NCBI GenBank assembly: GCA_015680685.1
Contig: MNCI01007937.1
Span: 125,290 to 189,289, forward strand
Length of the DNA: 64,000 bases
Source: Gnetum montanum
Lineage: Eukaryota > Streptophyta > Gnetopsida > Gnetales > Gnetaceae
Direction: 5' to 3'
The notes under the pieces are model-generated. The model saw only the letters and a program-made list of their open reading frames with translations. It was not told where the DNA came from and searched no databases. Below are positions 24,836 to 35,454 of the stretch, in pieces (position 1 is the first letter of the stretch; each line of letters begins with the position of its first letter). Made by a program: the position numbers and the translations under genes.

Positions 24836-25296
24836 TGACTAAGTTGGAAGGGAGAGATTCGAAATAACGAGCGAGGTCGTCCTTTCTTCGATGTGCAATG
24901 TGCATTGACTGTTGTGGATTCATGATAAGGTTTTGTTTATTGCACACTGACTAGCATTCTCTTATCGAAGTATTTGTTTGAATTTTTTGAAAGGTTCTAA
25001 CTTCCCCCAATTGATATTTTCAAGTTAAGGTTTGGAAGTTGAAGACGCTCTTGCTCCAGTGCATCTATGCTTTCGACAGGAGTGCAAGTTGTTCCCTCAG
25101 TTAGTTACATGCACATTGATGAGTTGCTCTTTTGATTAGCTATCAACCACTGGGTGTTTTCTTGTTGTGTGGTTGCTACATATAGGCACTTTTGCATGTT
25201 AACTTCCTGGGCACACCGGTTGCATGTAGGTAATGCTGAACATTCCTCTACGTCATCACCCTCTGTATCATTGTATGTGATGCATGGAACTTTCTT

Positions 25297-25700
25297 CTAC
25301 TCGATCTTCCCAAAAGTGTTTTCCTTAGATATTTCCAGGGAAAGATCATAGATTCCTAGGCATGTGTTTATGGTACTTAGCCATGCCCTCCCCATTATTA
25401 TTGGGAAGTCCCCTTTGTCATTGTTTACTTGTATTACTAGGAAATCAGTTGGGTATGACCACCCACACATAGTGGTAATGATGTCTTCCACGAGTTCCAA
25501 GGGAACAGTGATGGACTGGTCAGCCAGCTCTAAGTGAATATTACTCTTCTTTAGTGGAGGTAGGTTCTAGGCTTTATACATCTCTTGTGATATTAAGTTG
25601 ACTTCGGAACCTGAGTCTAGAAGAGCTTTACGAGGTTCATTCCCAGCAACTTGAAGATAGATTAAAGGACTTCTAGGATCAGAGAATTTCTTGGGAAGGT
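25297..25700 (-). pseudogene. A2 retroviral-type aspartic protease domain
   Basis: Minus-strand translation: SPLIYLQVAGNEPRKALL, then the catalytic DSGSEVNLIS (codons at about 25617-25590), one stop after EMYKA, then ELADQSITVPLELVEDI, FPIIMGRAWLSTI and LGIYDLSLEI. The DSG triplet and the IIMGR motif (the ILGR of gypsy proteases) are preserved, so this is the best-kept enzyme domain in the window. It would cleave the Gag polyprotein. The last 67 codons (25500-25297) are open. An in-frame stop near 25570 breaks it. Confidence 0.8.
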
Positions 25701-25850
25701 GGCCCTCCTTAATCTAGTCAGTGACGGCATGCGTTAACATAACTGTGTGCGTTGAGCTCTGTTTTTGGTTTAAATGGAGCTCCAAAGCCTTATTTGATGG
25801 AGGAGTGTACAGAGGCTCAACTGCTTGTGGTTGTGAAAGCTTAGTTGCAC

Positions 25851-25940
25851 TGTTGGTTCTGAAGAAAGGTCTTCTCTTTGTACGGTTGTTAGAANTTGTT
25901 GGTTCTGAAGAAAGGTCTTCTCTTTGTACGGTTGTTAGAA
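25851..25940. repeat. 46-bp tandem duplication bridged by a single N
   Basis: The unit starting TGTTGGTTCTGAAGAAAGG is repeated at 25897, with an N at 25895 at the junction. Identical units meeting at an ambiguous base suggest a gap-closing artefact. Confidence 0.85.
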
Positions 25941-28305
25941 CTAGTAGCGAGTTGAAGGTTCACAGCTCTCGTAGCATTACGTTGCTATGGTTGAGTGGGG
26001 AGTTCCCCTTGCATTGTTGGAGCAGGTGGTAATGGAGCTATCGGCATGGGAGTCGCGGATGGGTTCGGAGGATGGTATGTTTGTGGGTTGTCTCTCCCAG
26101 GAGAAGGAGTCCTATAATACTCCCAAGCTTGGTAGTGATGTTGTGGCATCACGTGACCAACTGAGTCACGTGGAGAGATTGGCTACTGCACGTAATAGCA
26201 ATATGGATTTGGTTACCTATAAGGGTATTGTTGCCTTGGCGGTGGCATCCCCCATGACTGTGGATATTGCCACTACTGGTGTTGCTCAATAGGTTGTGGC
26301 AGAGTTCCACTTGGATAATACGTTAATAGTTGGTGGAATTGTCTCAGGTTACCTTAGGGATAAGATAACTATCAGGGTGCTTGCCGTTTGTTAAGTTGTG
26401 GGTTAAGTGCATACGTCCCAGACACTTGCAAATGTGAGATTACTAGGCAACATCCCTTAGGATGGTCATATTGGCATATCTCACATCCACCATCATTTTC
26501 TGTATCCGAATCCACAACCTCTTCGGTGATGGCCATCCTACCTTTACCTTTGTTATGTGCATGGTCCAAATCCCTCTTTTTCTTCTTATCATAGTCACTA
26601 CTTCGCTCCTTAGACTTCTCTACGATTTTAAGGATGGTTTCAAATCTACTAACCAAGGAGTTCCACATTTGGTCTACCTTTGCCGACACTTCTGTTGTTA
26701 ATTTTTAGAGCAGAAAGGTTTTCCTATTCACCATCTCCTCGAGTGGTGACTCTTCCTCCTCCTCACCGAATCTCACTCCCCTTTTTTGGAGGGAAGGATT
26801 GCGGTGTACTCTTCTGCACTTTCTCTCTTACGTAGCTCCCTTTCTTCCTTAGCTACTTGCTCCAACAATCTATGAACCTGATTAAGCTCTGATAATCTCC
26901 CTTGAACATATGTTCCAAGGGTTGTCCTGGTTTCATGCCTAAGTCCATCTTAGAGATGGCGTAGTTGATCCTGTTGCGAGTAACCATGGCCTGGGCAACG
27001 ATGTAACAGTGCATAATATCGACCCATGGTAGCATCCAAGGGTTCATGATTTCCTTACTTCCATCCTTGGATTTGCTTTCATAGGTTGGACACTCAGGAG
27101 TACGTTTAATATTTATCATTAAACAGTTCTAGCATCGTACTTCACCTTCGAATGGATTCTGGTTTTAAGGATCGGTACCAACTTTCCACTTCTTTCATCA
27201 GTTTCCTTGGGAACAACTTTAATTTTTGTCACTCATTCTTAATGTTCTACAAGGCACATGCATTGTGAAATGCCTGTAAGTGGTTCTGAGAATCAGCATT
27301 GTATCCCCCCTCAAATCATGGGATATTATTCATGGCTAGTCTCTTGATCCTGCTATCTTTCTGGTGCCTTGTGGGTATTCTTATGGCCTCCGTGATGTCT
27401 AACATGCTTTGAGTTGCAAGTAGGGGTTCTTCGTGGTCATTTCTTTCATAGCATCTGTGATGTCTATGTGGTTCCCTACTTTCCCTTCTTCTATGCCATG
27501 ATTCTCTAGAATGTCCTTGTCCTTGTTCTTGACTCTCTCGTTGAGGTCTCTCATTTTGTTTACCCTTCTCCTCATGGTTAGGTTCCTTATGACTGCATCC
27601 TGATATAGAAGGAGAGGGGGAAGGTGAAGAAGAAGGAGAACCATCACCATGACGATGTTTCCTACCTTCTCTTTGGTGGTCTCGGCCCCAATCATGATGA
27701 TGATTAGACTACCCACCCTTATCATGTGTTTGTGTTCCCTTGTTGAACACTTGGTGTTTGTGGGGATTAGAACCAGGATTGTGAATTGTAGAGTGAAGGT
27801 TCTGATACACCACCTCCTCACCATCGTTAGGAGGGGGAACATCGTTTTGTGGAGAACCTATGGAAATAGGTTCATCACCCTTGATTTTGCTTAAGAGGGG
27901 TGTAGTGTTATGGGGTCCTTTGCCCTTCAATGATGTATAGTATCTCTCCTGTCGCAAGTCCCTTTGACATTGCACTTCTGTGGGTTGGTAGTCCCTTGTG
28001 TCATAATCGCATTCAACATACTTTACGTATAACTGTGACATGCCTATTCGTGCAAGAGAACGAAGGAGCATGTTGCAAACTGCTCGGTTTGGAGGCAACA
28101 CTATGTTACCCTCCAAGTCTCTCTAATGCAATTGTTCATCTTGATGGAGAATAAAGATAAAGTTGGGTACATATTCATCGTGATGAATATATACCACACA
28201 GAATTGTTGAGGAATTGGCGGATCTTGATTACGTATATTGTGCTGCCGAGTGTCTCTTGTGTTGTTCCTAGGTGGTGAAGTGCTTTTGTGCGAAGAAGAA
28301 GACAT
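25941..28305 (-). pseudogene. A2 gag (partly open)
   Basis: Begins MSSSSHKSTSPPRN at 28305. The N-terminal domain has FIFILHQDEQLH and NIVLPPNRAVCNMLL (28190-28060), one stop between, then an open run to 27709. It is followed by an Arg/His/Ser-rich linker, a decayed capsid (27400-26850) and a zinc-binding motif CEICQYDHPKGC at about 26500, in an open run 26689-26372. The same N-terminal motif occurs in C at 29240-29400 (FTFILHQDEQLRW). It is the least damaged gag N-terminus here, but frameshifts in the capsid prevent a full product. Confidence 0.78.
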
Positions 28306-28432
28306 TTTAGTCTTGTTTGGTGTGCTATTTACCGTTATCTTATTTTTATTTTGATCAACCCTAAGGGTTTGTTCTAGCATCCCAATGATGTGAATGATCT
28401 CCTATGTTCTACATAGCGCACAAACAACTAAG

Positions 28433-28451
28433 TCCCCGGCAACAGCGCCAA
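28433..28451 (-). other. Primer binding site of A2 (tRNA-Asp)
   Basis: The minus strand reads TTGGCGCTGTTGCCGGGGA directly after the LTR end. This matches the complement of the plant tRNA-Asp 3' end (TGGCGCCGTTGCCGGGG) with one change. It fixes the orientation of the whole LTR family as minus. Confidence 0.92.
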
Positions 28452-29233
28452 TGATGAGTGGCTAGGTACCCCTACACTCAACCATACAAATACGAGCGTC
28501 TCACGTGTGATCCGGTCAAACTCCAAGGACTAGGTGCTTATGTGCCCTAATGGAACACTTAAGGTTAATCAATTGCTATCTTCCCAAACTTACTTGTATT
28601 GTCACGGTTGTATGGTAAAGTAAGCTTGAGGCATGTGATTTTTATGTCTTTTATCTTTTTAATGTCCTATGCTAATGGGGAAGGTGAAGAGAACTAATTG
28701 ACTAACTCTCATTAACTATTCACTAACTAAGTTCTAATCTTCCTAGCACTAGTATCCGTTCCCACTTGTCGTACACACCCTAAACTAGTGCAACATTGCT
28801 GGGATTACCAAACACTACTCATTACTAGGTTACCAAGCATTACACACATGCTCGAAGCGGTCGTACTAAGTGCACTTAACTAGGAGAGTCAAGGGTTGAG
28901 AGAGATTAATTATCTAAGAAAGAATTTAAACATTAACAATAATTAAATCCTATTTAGCTTAGTCCACATGCTACAAGGTTTATCAGAAAGTTCGTCTTTA
29001 TTGCCGTACACAAATGTGTGCTCAGGTACAATTTGCTTGAATAAAGATGCGTTCACTTTGAGACTCCTACTGCAGGCACATGGAAGTTATTCTAACTCTG
29101 GAATGCTAATATTGCTATAGTTTGGCTAAGGGTTTAGAACTAGATGCCTAGAACAGGGAAAGCTGCCTCTTATTTATAGATGTTTCAGCAAGCTGCGCTA
29201 TCGTGGGGGCAGACGCGATATCATGGCTCATTA
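28452..29233 (-). repeat. A2 5' LTR
   Basis: 782 bp; its outer end CTCATTA carries one change. Same subfamily as 22145-22936, with mostly C/T and G/A differences and a few small indels. Followed by TSD GGCAT. Confidence 0.92.
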
Positions 29234-29238
29234 GGCAT

Positions 29239-29680
29239 GGTCTTAAACCTCATACTTTGCATTAAATTTGGCAATGCCCAACTTGATGAGATTGTTCAAC
29301 AACATTGTGAGAACAAATTGGTTGCGAGGCAACATGATGTTGTCTTCTATGTTTCTCCATCGTAGCTGTTCATCTTGATGCAAGATGAAGGTGAAATCCA
29401 AAGTGTAAGAATCCAAATAAGTATAGACAACCTTGAATTGTTAGAGCACTTGTGTCTTTTGGCCTTCTTGCCTTCGATTAGATCCACTTATAAATGGCAG
29501 TGGAGAATCTTCCCTACAAGAAGCAACCATATTAATCATTGTTCAAAAATAGTGTGTGTTCATTATTATTATTTATCTTAATGATTTGGTGTTAATTTTC
29601 TTTTACAATGTTGTTATATGTTTTCACTATCTTTCCTATGTAGCATAGTTAGCAAACTAAATCCTTGATAATGGTGTCAA
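29239..29680 (-). pseudogene. C PBS and gag N-terminus
   Basis: The PBS remnant is 29662-29680 (TTGACACCATTATCAAGGA on the minus strand). The minus-strand frame at 29400-29240 reads FTFILHQDEQLRWRNIE, NIMLPRNQFVLTMLL and LGIAKFNAKYEV, homologous to the A2 gag N-terminus. It continues at 22139 after the A2 insertion (YWDYHPKRP). Confidence 0.78.
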
Positions 29681-30048
29681 TGATGAGTAACAAGTAGTCC
29701 CTACACTCAACCATACGAATTAGAAGTGTTGCACTAGCAATTCGATCGAATTCCATGGATTGAGATCCTAAATGCACCAATGGATAAAGATAATGACCTA
29801 GAGACATGATCATTGTCTTCTTGGCTTTACTTGTGGAAGTTCACTTGTATGGTTAAGTATAAGCCAAGGCACATGATTTTTATGTATATTTTATATTTTA
29901 TTTGATTTAGTCCAAGCGTAAAACAAAATTAATTAATTTTGAATTTACTAATTAACTATCTAGTTTCTTAATCTAACTATCTTAACATAAGCATTCAGGC
30001 CCACCTTCCGTGCACATCCTGAACTCTTTAAGACTGTTGTTGTGTTAC
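29681..30048 (-). repeat. C 5' LTR, inner part
   Basis: Starts TGATGAGTAACAAG next to the C PBS; cut by A3 after GTTAC (30044-30048). The rest is at 38480-39002, giving a total of about 891 bp. Confidence 0.88.
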
Positions 30049-30937
30049 CGATGAGTGACGAGGTACGCCTACACTCAACCATACGAATAGAAGCGTTACA
30101 CGCACGATCCGATCGAACTCCGTAGATGGACTAGTTGTGGCATCTAGATAGTTAGCCTCAGGTCACAGTTTGCTGTCTTCCCACCTGGACTAGTATTATC
30201 TTTTTCACGTATGGTTTAGTCTAGAGTGAGGTGTATGATGTGGTTCCTAATCTAATGCTACTCTTGAAGGAAATGGAAAGTAATATTTACTAATCTAGGA
30301 GAGAAAGGGTGAGAGAGAATCTAAGAAAGCCTAAGTGCGATGAGCATCTGTTCCTTGATTATTTGTACACATCTTGGACTTCATGCACAACTACCACTGG
30401 GATTACCAAGCGCAGATCCTAGGTACGCTACTGGGTTACCAAGTAGTCATACTTAAATGCTCATAATCAAGTCGTACTCATTCCGTGTTTAACAGGAGTT
30501 TAAGGGTGAGAAGAGATTAACTAGGAAAGTAGTAAATAACAATTAATTAAATAATTAAGCTACGTGAATGCTGCAATGATGAAGTAATCTCAATCTTTAT
30601 TTTCGGTCATGTGCTTGTCCAAGTACATCACACTTGAATAAGGATGCTGTACAATTACATTCACCACACTGTGGGCATACATTGGGAGGAAAAGGGTTGA
30701 GAGGAAAAGCAAACTAAAATCAAAACTTAACTCTAAAATTGATTAACTATTGCCCAAAACAAGTGTGCTGCCTTTTATTTATAGGCTCACACCAGAACCG
30801 CGATATCGCGTACATGATATCACATGTAGGCCATGATATCACAACCCTAATAACTGGGCCTGACAGACCATGGAGCTTGTATCAGGGCTTCGATAACTAG
30901 GCTCCGATAATTGGGCCTAACAAACCATGACTCATCA
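30049..30937 (-). repeat. A3 3' LTR
   Basis: 889 bp; the first base is C for T (CGATGAGT). The U3 has GATATC units (30800-30842) and then GATAACTGGGCC-type units (30850-30925). The TATA motif on the minus strand is 30771-30785. The PPT follows at 30938-30950. Confidence 0.92.
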
Positions 30938-31106
30938 TACCCCCACAATTGAATAACAACTCGTCCTCGAGTTACAGAGAGAACAAGCTCCATTGATTAC
31001 ACAGTGGATAGGTATGGGATCATTAACTAACTAGAATGGATTCATGCCACAGTGTGGAGTTAGAATAAAATTTGAACACAGACACAAAAGACAAAACTTG
31101 TGGAAC

Positions 31107-31536
31107 TCATGGGATTCCTGGTAGTGGTGGCTCCTCTATGGGTGCCTCTCCTTTGTCCTGCACGATCAAGCTTCTGAGATTGATACCGTTGAAGAAGCGC
31201 TTGACATTTCTCCTCTTCTATCTAAGGGTTATGAGCCATCCATGCTAATGTTCCAATGTTTGATGGAGTCGGCACTTTCCATGAACATGGAAATTACGGG
31301 AACACTTGATTGGCATTGACATGTTATGTCGCAAATAACTGTCATTCTTCTTCATAGGCTTGGGCCCTGACCTCTTCACATTTTACTTAGATAGATTATG
31401 TAGTAACAGGGGTTCCATGGTGGATGCTGAGTGATTGTGCCTCCTGCTCTGCATGAAGTCCTTGGCCTCTGCCTCCCCCTGGTCATTCGGTAGCACCTTG
31501 AGAAGGTCCTCCCTATTGTCTTCTTTTAGGGGACAT
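31107..31536 (-). pseudogene. MSPK-start ORF remnant of A3
   Basis: An ATG at 31536 preceded by GTGTGATTATAG opens MSPKRRQ. The C-terminal text (GEAPIEEPPLPGIP, stop at 31107) matches the end of the A1 ORF (GKTPMEETLPPGTT). The domain with the SPLWP motif is deleted and frames are shifted. Equivalent to 3768-4535 and 11531-14420. Confidence 0.65.
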
Positions 31537-32547
31537 CTATAATCACACAAAGATCAATTGTTAGTAAGGTTATTGAAAAAAGTTCAATGATTTCATACCT
31601 TACTCATTGCCTTTAATAAATGTTGAATTCTTTGCATAGTGCGATTTTAGAGTTAGAAATTTTTTTTCAAGGAATTTTCCCTAAAAGTTTAATGTCAAAC
31701 CTGGTTTGTTAGGTGACACATAAAAGGACCTAGTTTTGAGGAATGTTTGATAAAATGATGACAAAGGAAAGAATATATTTGTCAATAAAGTACTCAGAGG
31801 GTATAAGATGATGTGGTGGTATGTAACAAGTACAAATTGAAAAAGTCACACAAGTGGGTCCTCCCCAAAGTAGCTTCCAACCTATAATGCCCTTGCATAA
31901 CCATGCCTTAAAATGTCCATAGGCACTAGAAGGGTTAAATGTAATCCATACCAGTTTCATAAAACATACACATGTAGATACCACTGGAATGATGTAAGAA
32001 TTCTATGATATATGAGACATGAGCTATAATTACATGAAAGACAAGATGAGATGGACTATAGAAGGGATTGGAGAGATTGGGACATGAGGTAACTGACCCA
32101 GGGCACAATGAATCTTACTGTTGGCGATCGTTTGGGATGCGACTGCCAATGAGTCTCCTCGAATAGGATTTAGGTGCCTATTGGTCTCTGGCAACACCAA
32201 GGCCCAGATACCTCCAAATAGACTCAGTAGTTAATGTTGAGTATGTGTGTGTGCTGTTGTGGTGTGCGGTTGTGAAAAATGAAATGATTGCATTGTGTGT
32301 AAACTACAAATGACTTATCAATAAGAGATTCAGCCAACTTTTCCAAGTACTATGAGTTGTTGAGAGTTCCTATTTTGTTTATTTGCCTAGTCTACGCGGT
32401 CCTTATAATACCTGCTTGTAACAAATAAAATTTTGCAAAAACCTTTGAGCACAACTCCACAAATCTACTCCTAATTTTCCCCAGAGAAAGAGATAGTTCT
32501 ACAAGAAAACTAGAAATAGAGCAAGATTCAATGGAAATAGACAGAAA

Positions 32548-32655
32548 NNNNNNNNNNNNNNNNNNNNNNNNNNNNNNNNNNNNNNNNNNNNNNNNNNNNN
32601 NNNNNNNNNNNNNNNNNNNNNNNNNNNNNNNNNNNNNNNNNNNNNNNNNNNNNNN
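32548..32655. other. Assembly gap (108 N)
   Basis: A run of N; its true size is unknown. Confidence 1.
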
Positions 32656-33477
32656 ATTGAAATACCATAGAGATTCACTTTAAAGATAAAAAGAAGCTAT
32701 TCTGGTCCCATCAAAATACCAAATATTTTCTGAACCCTCTCGACTATTGAAGCGTTCAACGACATGACTACAAGCAGAGGCTCTCTTCCAAAAATCTCAA
32801 TAGCAGTTCTTATACATTGCACAATAATAAAATTTACTACTAAAATGCTCTTAAGGCTTTTAAACACAAGCGCTTCTATGGAAAAATTTTAACATAAATT
32901 TTCTATCGGGCAACAAGAACAATAAGAGCAATCTAAAAATCCCAAAATTACTTGCCAAGGATGATACTATCTAAACCACTAGCTAAACAATTTAAACAAA
33001 ATAAAAAATAAAAAACATAACTCACAAGACTATGAAAAAGAGGCTAAAATGTTTTCTTTAGCAAGCCATCTTACAAGCAATCTTTCACAATTTCTTCTTT
33101 ACAATGCTCTTCTCCCAAGACTCAAAGTGTGTCTCCAAGTGAGAGCCCAACTGTGATGTATTGTCCTCCCCTTTGTGATCCAACACATATCCTCTTACCC
33201 CTGAAGCCTTTTTATAAGGTTCAAAGGTAGTTACACACTTTAAAATATCTTAGCTAACTTCTCTCCCAAGTAAGGAAGTTACAACTTACCCAACTAGTTA
33301 GGAGATATTTCTCACCAATTTAGTTGGGTAGTTATGTAGTTAGGAAGTTATACATAAAGTTAGGAGGAATTTATGCTAACATTGATATTTGTAAATATTA
33401 CAAATATTTTATGGGTAATAACTTATACAATAATGTTTGAAAAATAAATTCAATACCTCAATATTATGAGAGCTTCA

Positions 33478-33557
33478 TGCACTTGGAATAATTAAATTAA
33501 TGGTAAGTCTTCAGCCGAGCACTTGGAATAATTAAATTAATGGTAAGCCTTCAACGA
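33478..33557. repeat. Short tandem duplication (about 40 bp, two copies)
   Basis: The unit beginning GCACTTGGAATAATTAAAT occurs twice in succession inside the solo LTR-like insertion, with one T/C difference in the shared part. Confidence 0.8.
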
Positions 33558-34667
33558 TGGATAAAACTGCAACTCTAGCATCAGTTAAAATATCTCTTGC
33601 TCTGCTCATTCGATTGTACACCTATCTTAGTGTACCTTCGTGTCTCTGTTGCCACGTTCAGTGGATTGGTATGGCGATAACGAATGCATCAGCGTCGGGC
33701 ACTGCTACTGTTTTGGAAAATTTCGGATTGTAGGTTCACCATTACGAGGTTTTCTTTGGAAGTAGTTAACGCAGCAACTAAAATGTATTCCCGTGCGTTG
33801 CTGATGAAATTTGTAAAACAACGCAGAGGCCAGTAGGGTTTGATGATGCAATCACTCCTCAGCTGCCGATGTGGACTACCGCGTAGAACAAGAGCTCGCT
33901 GATGCAACGATAGTGTTGGAGAAGGGAGAGTTTAATTTGATGAAGATGCCCTGAGAAAATTTGGTAATAAGACTAGGGTTTCAAAAAAATGTGACTCTAT
34001 TTCTGTGTATAATATGTGTGGATGAGGTTTTCAATTTTTTTTTATCTCTCTGCATTCATGGCAAAGGGGTTTTGTCCCCCAGGGACTTGGCCATGCCTGT
34101 GGCGATGGCGGTTTTCCCTGGTACGACGACTACGCTGCGATAAGCACCACACAGCCGCATGATTTTATCATGCCTATTGCCCGCCTAGCTTTGTTCTGTT
34201 TCCTTTCCTTGCGTTTCTCTGGCCTTCCAGCAACGAAACAATAGCTGCCATTGATGCAACGACCAAATGCGGAAAACTATTGCTTCATAGATGTCGTTGT
34301 TTTAGTTTTTCTCTTTTTTTGATACTTTGACATGCTTATATTTTTACATTAATTTCCCTACATCGGATGTATAAATGATACATATGAAAATTGGACTTCC
34401 TTCATAATATCGCTAGACTTTGATTTCGTAAAGCTCGGTGTATCATAATATATTTATGTATATATATTGTTGCCTTGTAAAATGCATTTCTCAGAAATTC
34501 ATAAGCTTATCATAGAAATGGTGCTCCTATACATTTCTTTCTTAAATTAAAAGAATGCCTTTGTTAACTTATTCTTTTCCTCTCAAACTGAAATTTTAGC
34601 CACTTCTCCAAAAACTCTTAACCAATTTAATCCTGCCTGCTCCATGAAATGGCCAAATGTGCCAACA

Positions 34668-35454
34668 CCTGCATGTAGAGCATGATTAACGTGTCATTAA
34701 CCCGTCATTCCAAGATCAGGACCAAGTCCATTCCTTTGATCAGTGACACCGCATTGTTTCATCCCATGATGAGAAACTATGAGAGTACCAGAACAACAAG
34801 GTGTATGATCACTTGGCATTTTGTTCAAGGGAGGACTGATTTTTGTTTTGTGGCACTTCCTTTGTTGTTTTTTTACTACTAAATCCAGAGAAGCCGCCAA
34901 CCTTCAGGCATGGGTGCATGTCTTTCCAGTGGAACCCCCTAGATTAGCATTAGATTTTTGAGTGCCCTTTTGATTACTCTTACTCCCATTTTTCATTAGA
35001 TCTATAAGGATCTTAGTACAACCATGTTGCATGATAACTCCCACAGACGTCACCAAAGAGAATCCGCAAGTCCCCTTGATGTCACACCCTAATCATTCCC
35101 TCTTGGTCCATCCTTCTTCATTCTAGGTACAATGAACACAAGATTAATTTTAAGTTTTAATAATGTCAAGAATATCACTGTACCCTCAGACAGAACCTCT
35201 TAATTGTAGAATGGATGAGTGGGTGTAATGGGCTCATTGTCCAAATAATTGACCACTCGTGACTCGATAACATAGAACACACCTCAACTAACGAGCCACA
35301 TGAGTGTTTTATTCATAGATGAGATTACTTATAAAAAATGTAAAAAGACAAAAAGATAAAAAGATAAAACAAGAAATTGAAAAATGAAAAACTGGAAAAC
35401 AAAAAGTTGTAAAATCAAAGAAAATGAAAAATATTTATTAACCCTGCTTGTTAT
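34668..35454 (-). other. A3 spacer, gag-proximal part
   Basis: Homologous to A1 5460-6016 and non-coding. It contains an extra block at about 34880-35100 that is not seen in A1. Confidence 0.6.

Larger units (their letters stand above)
22145..29233 (-). mobile_element. Non-autonomous Athila-like element A2 (gag-protease), nested in C gag
   Basis: LTRs 22145-22936 and 28452-29233; TSD GGCAT at 22140-22144 and 29234-29238. The interior holds a near-perfect tRNA-Asp PBS, gag, a protease with an intact DSG, then non-coding sequence and PPT. RT, RNase H and integrase are missing: the minus strand passes from the protease/linker (about 25000) to the post-pol purine motif (about 24835). The MAPK-start ORF is also absent. 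Confidence 0.93.
32119..34667. mobile_element. Solo LTR-like insertion inside A3 (about 2.5 kb)
   Basis: Alignment of A3 with A1 breaks at 32118 and resumes at 34668. The inserted DNA begins TGTTGGC and ends GCCAACA (7-base perfect inverted termini), flanked by CTTAC and CCTGC where A1 has CCTAC; each flank is one change from a 5-bp TSD. No coding domain or second LTR is visible, so a solo LTR is the simplest reading. TGTTGG...CCAACA ends are common in Ty1/copia LTRs. A TATA-like CTTATAAAAAGG lies on the minus strand near 33207-33219. A 108-base N gap (32548-32655) is inside it. Confidence 0.75.

Noticed and set aside
25721-26292. Plus-strand ORFs of about 100 codons
   Set aside because: Antisense to A2 gag/protease and crossing the suspected N-bridged misassembly.
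26372-26701. Plus-strand ORFs 26388-26594 and 26462-26701
   Set aside because: Antisense shadows of the A2 gag zinc-binding region.
33961-34143. 60-codon plus-strand ORF
   Set aside because: Lies inside the solo LTR-like insertion and has no domain.
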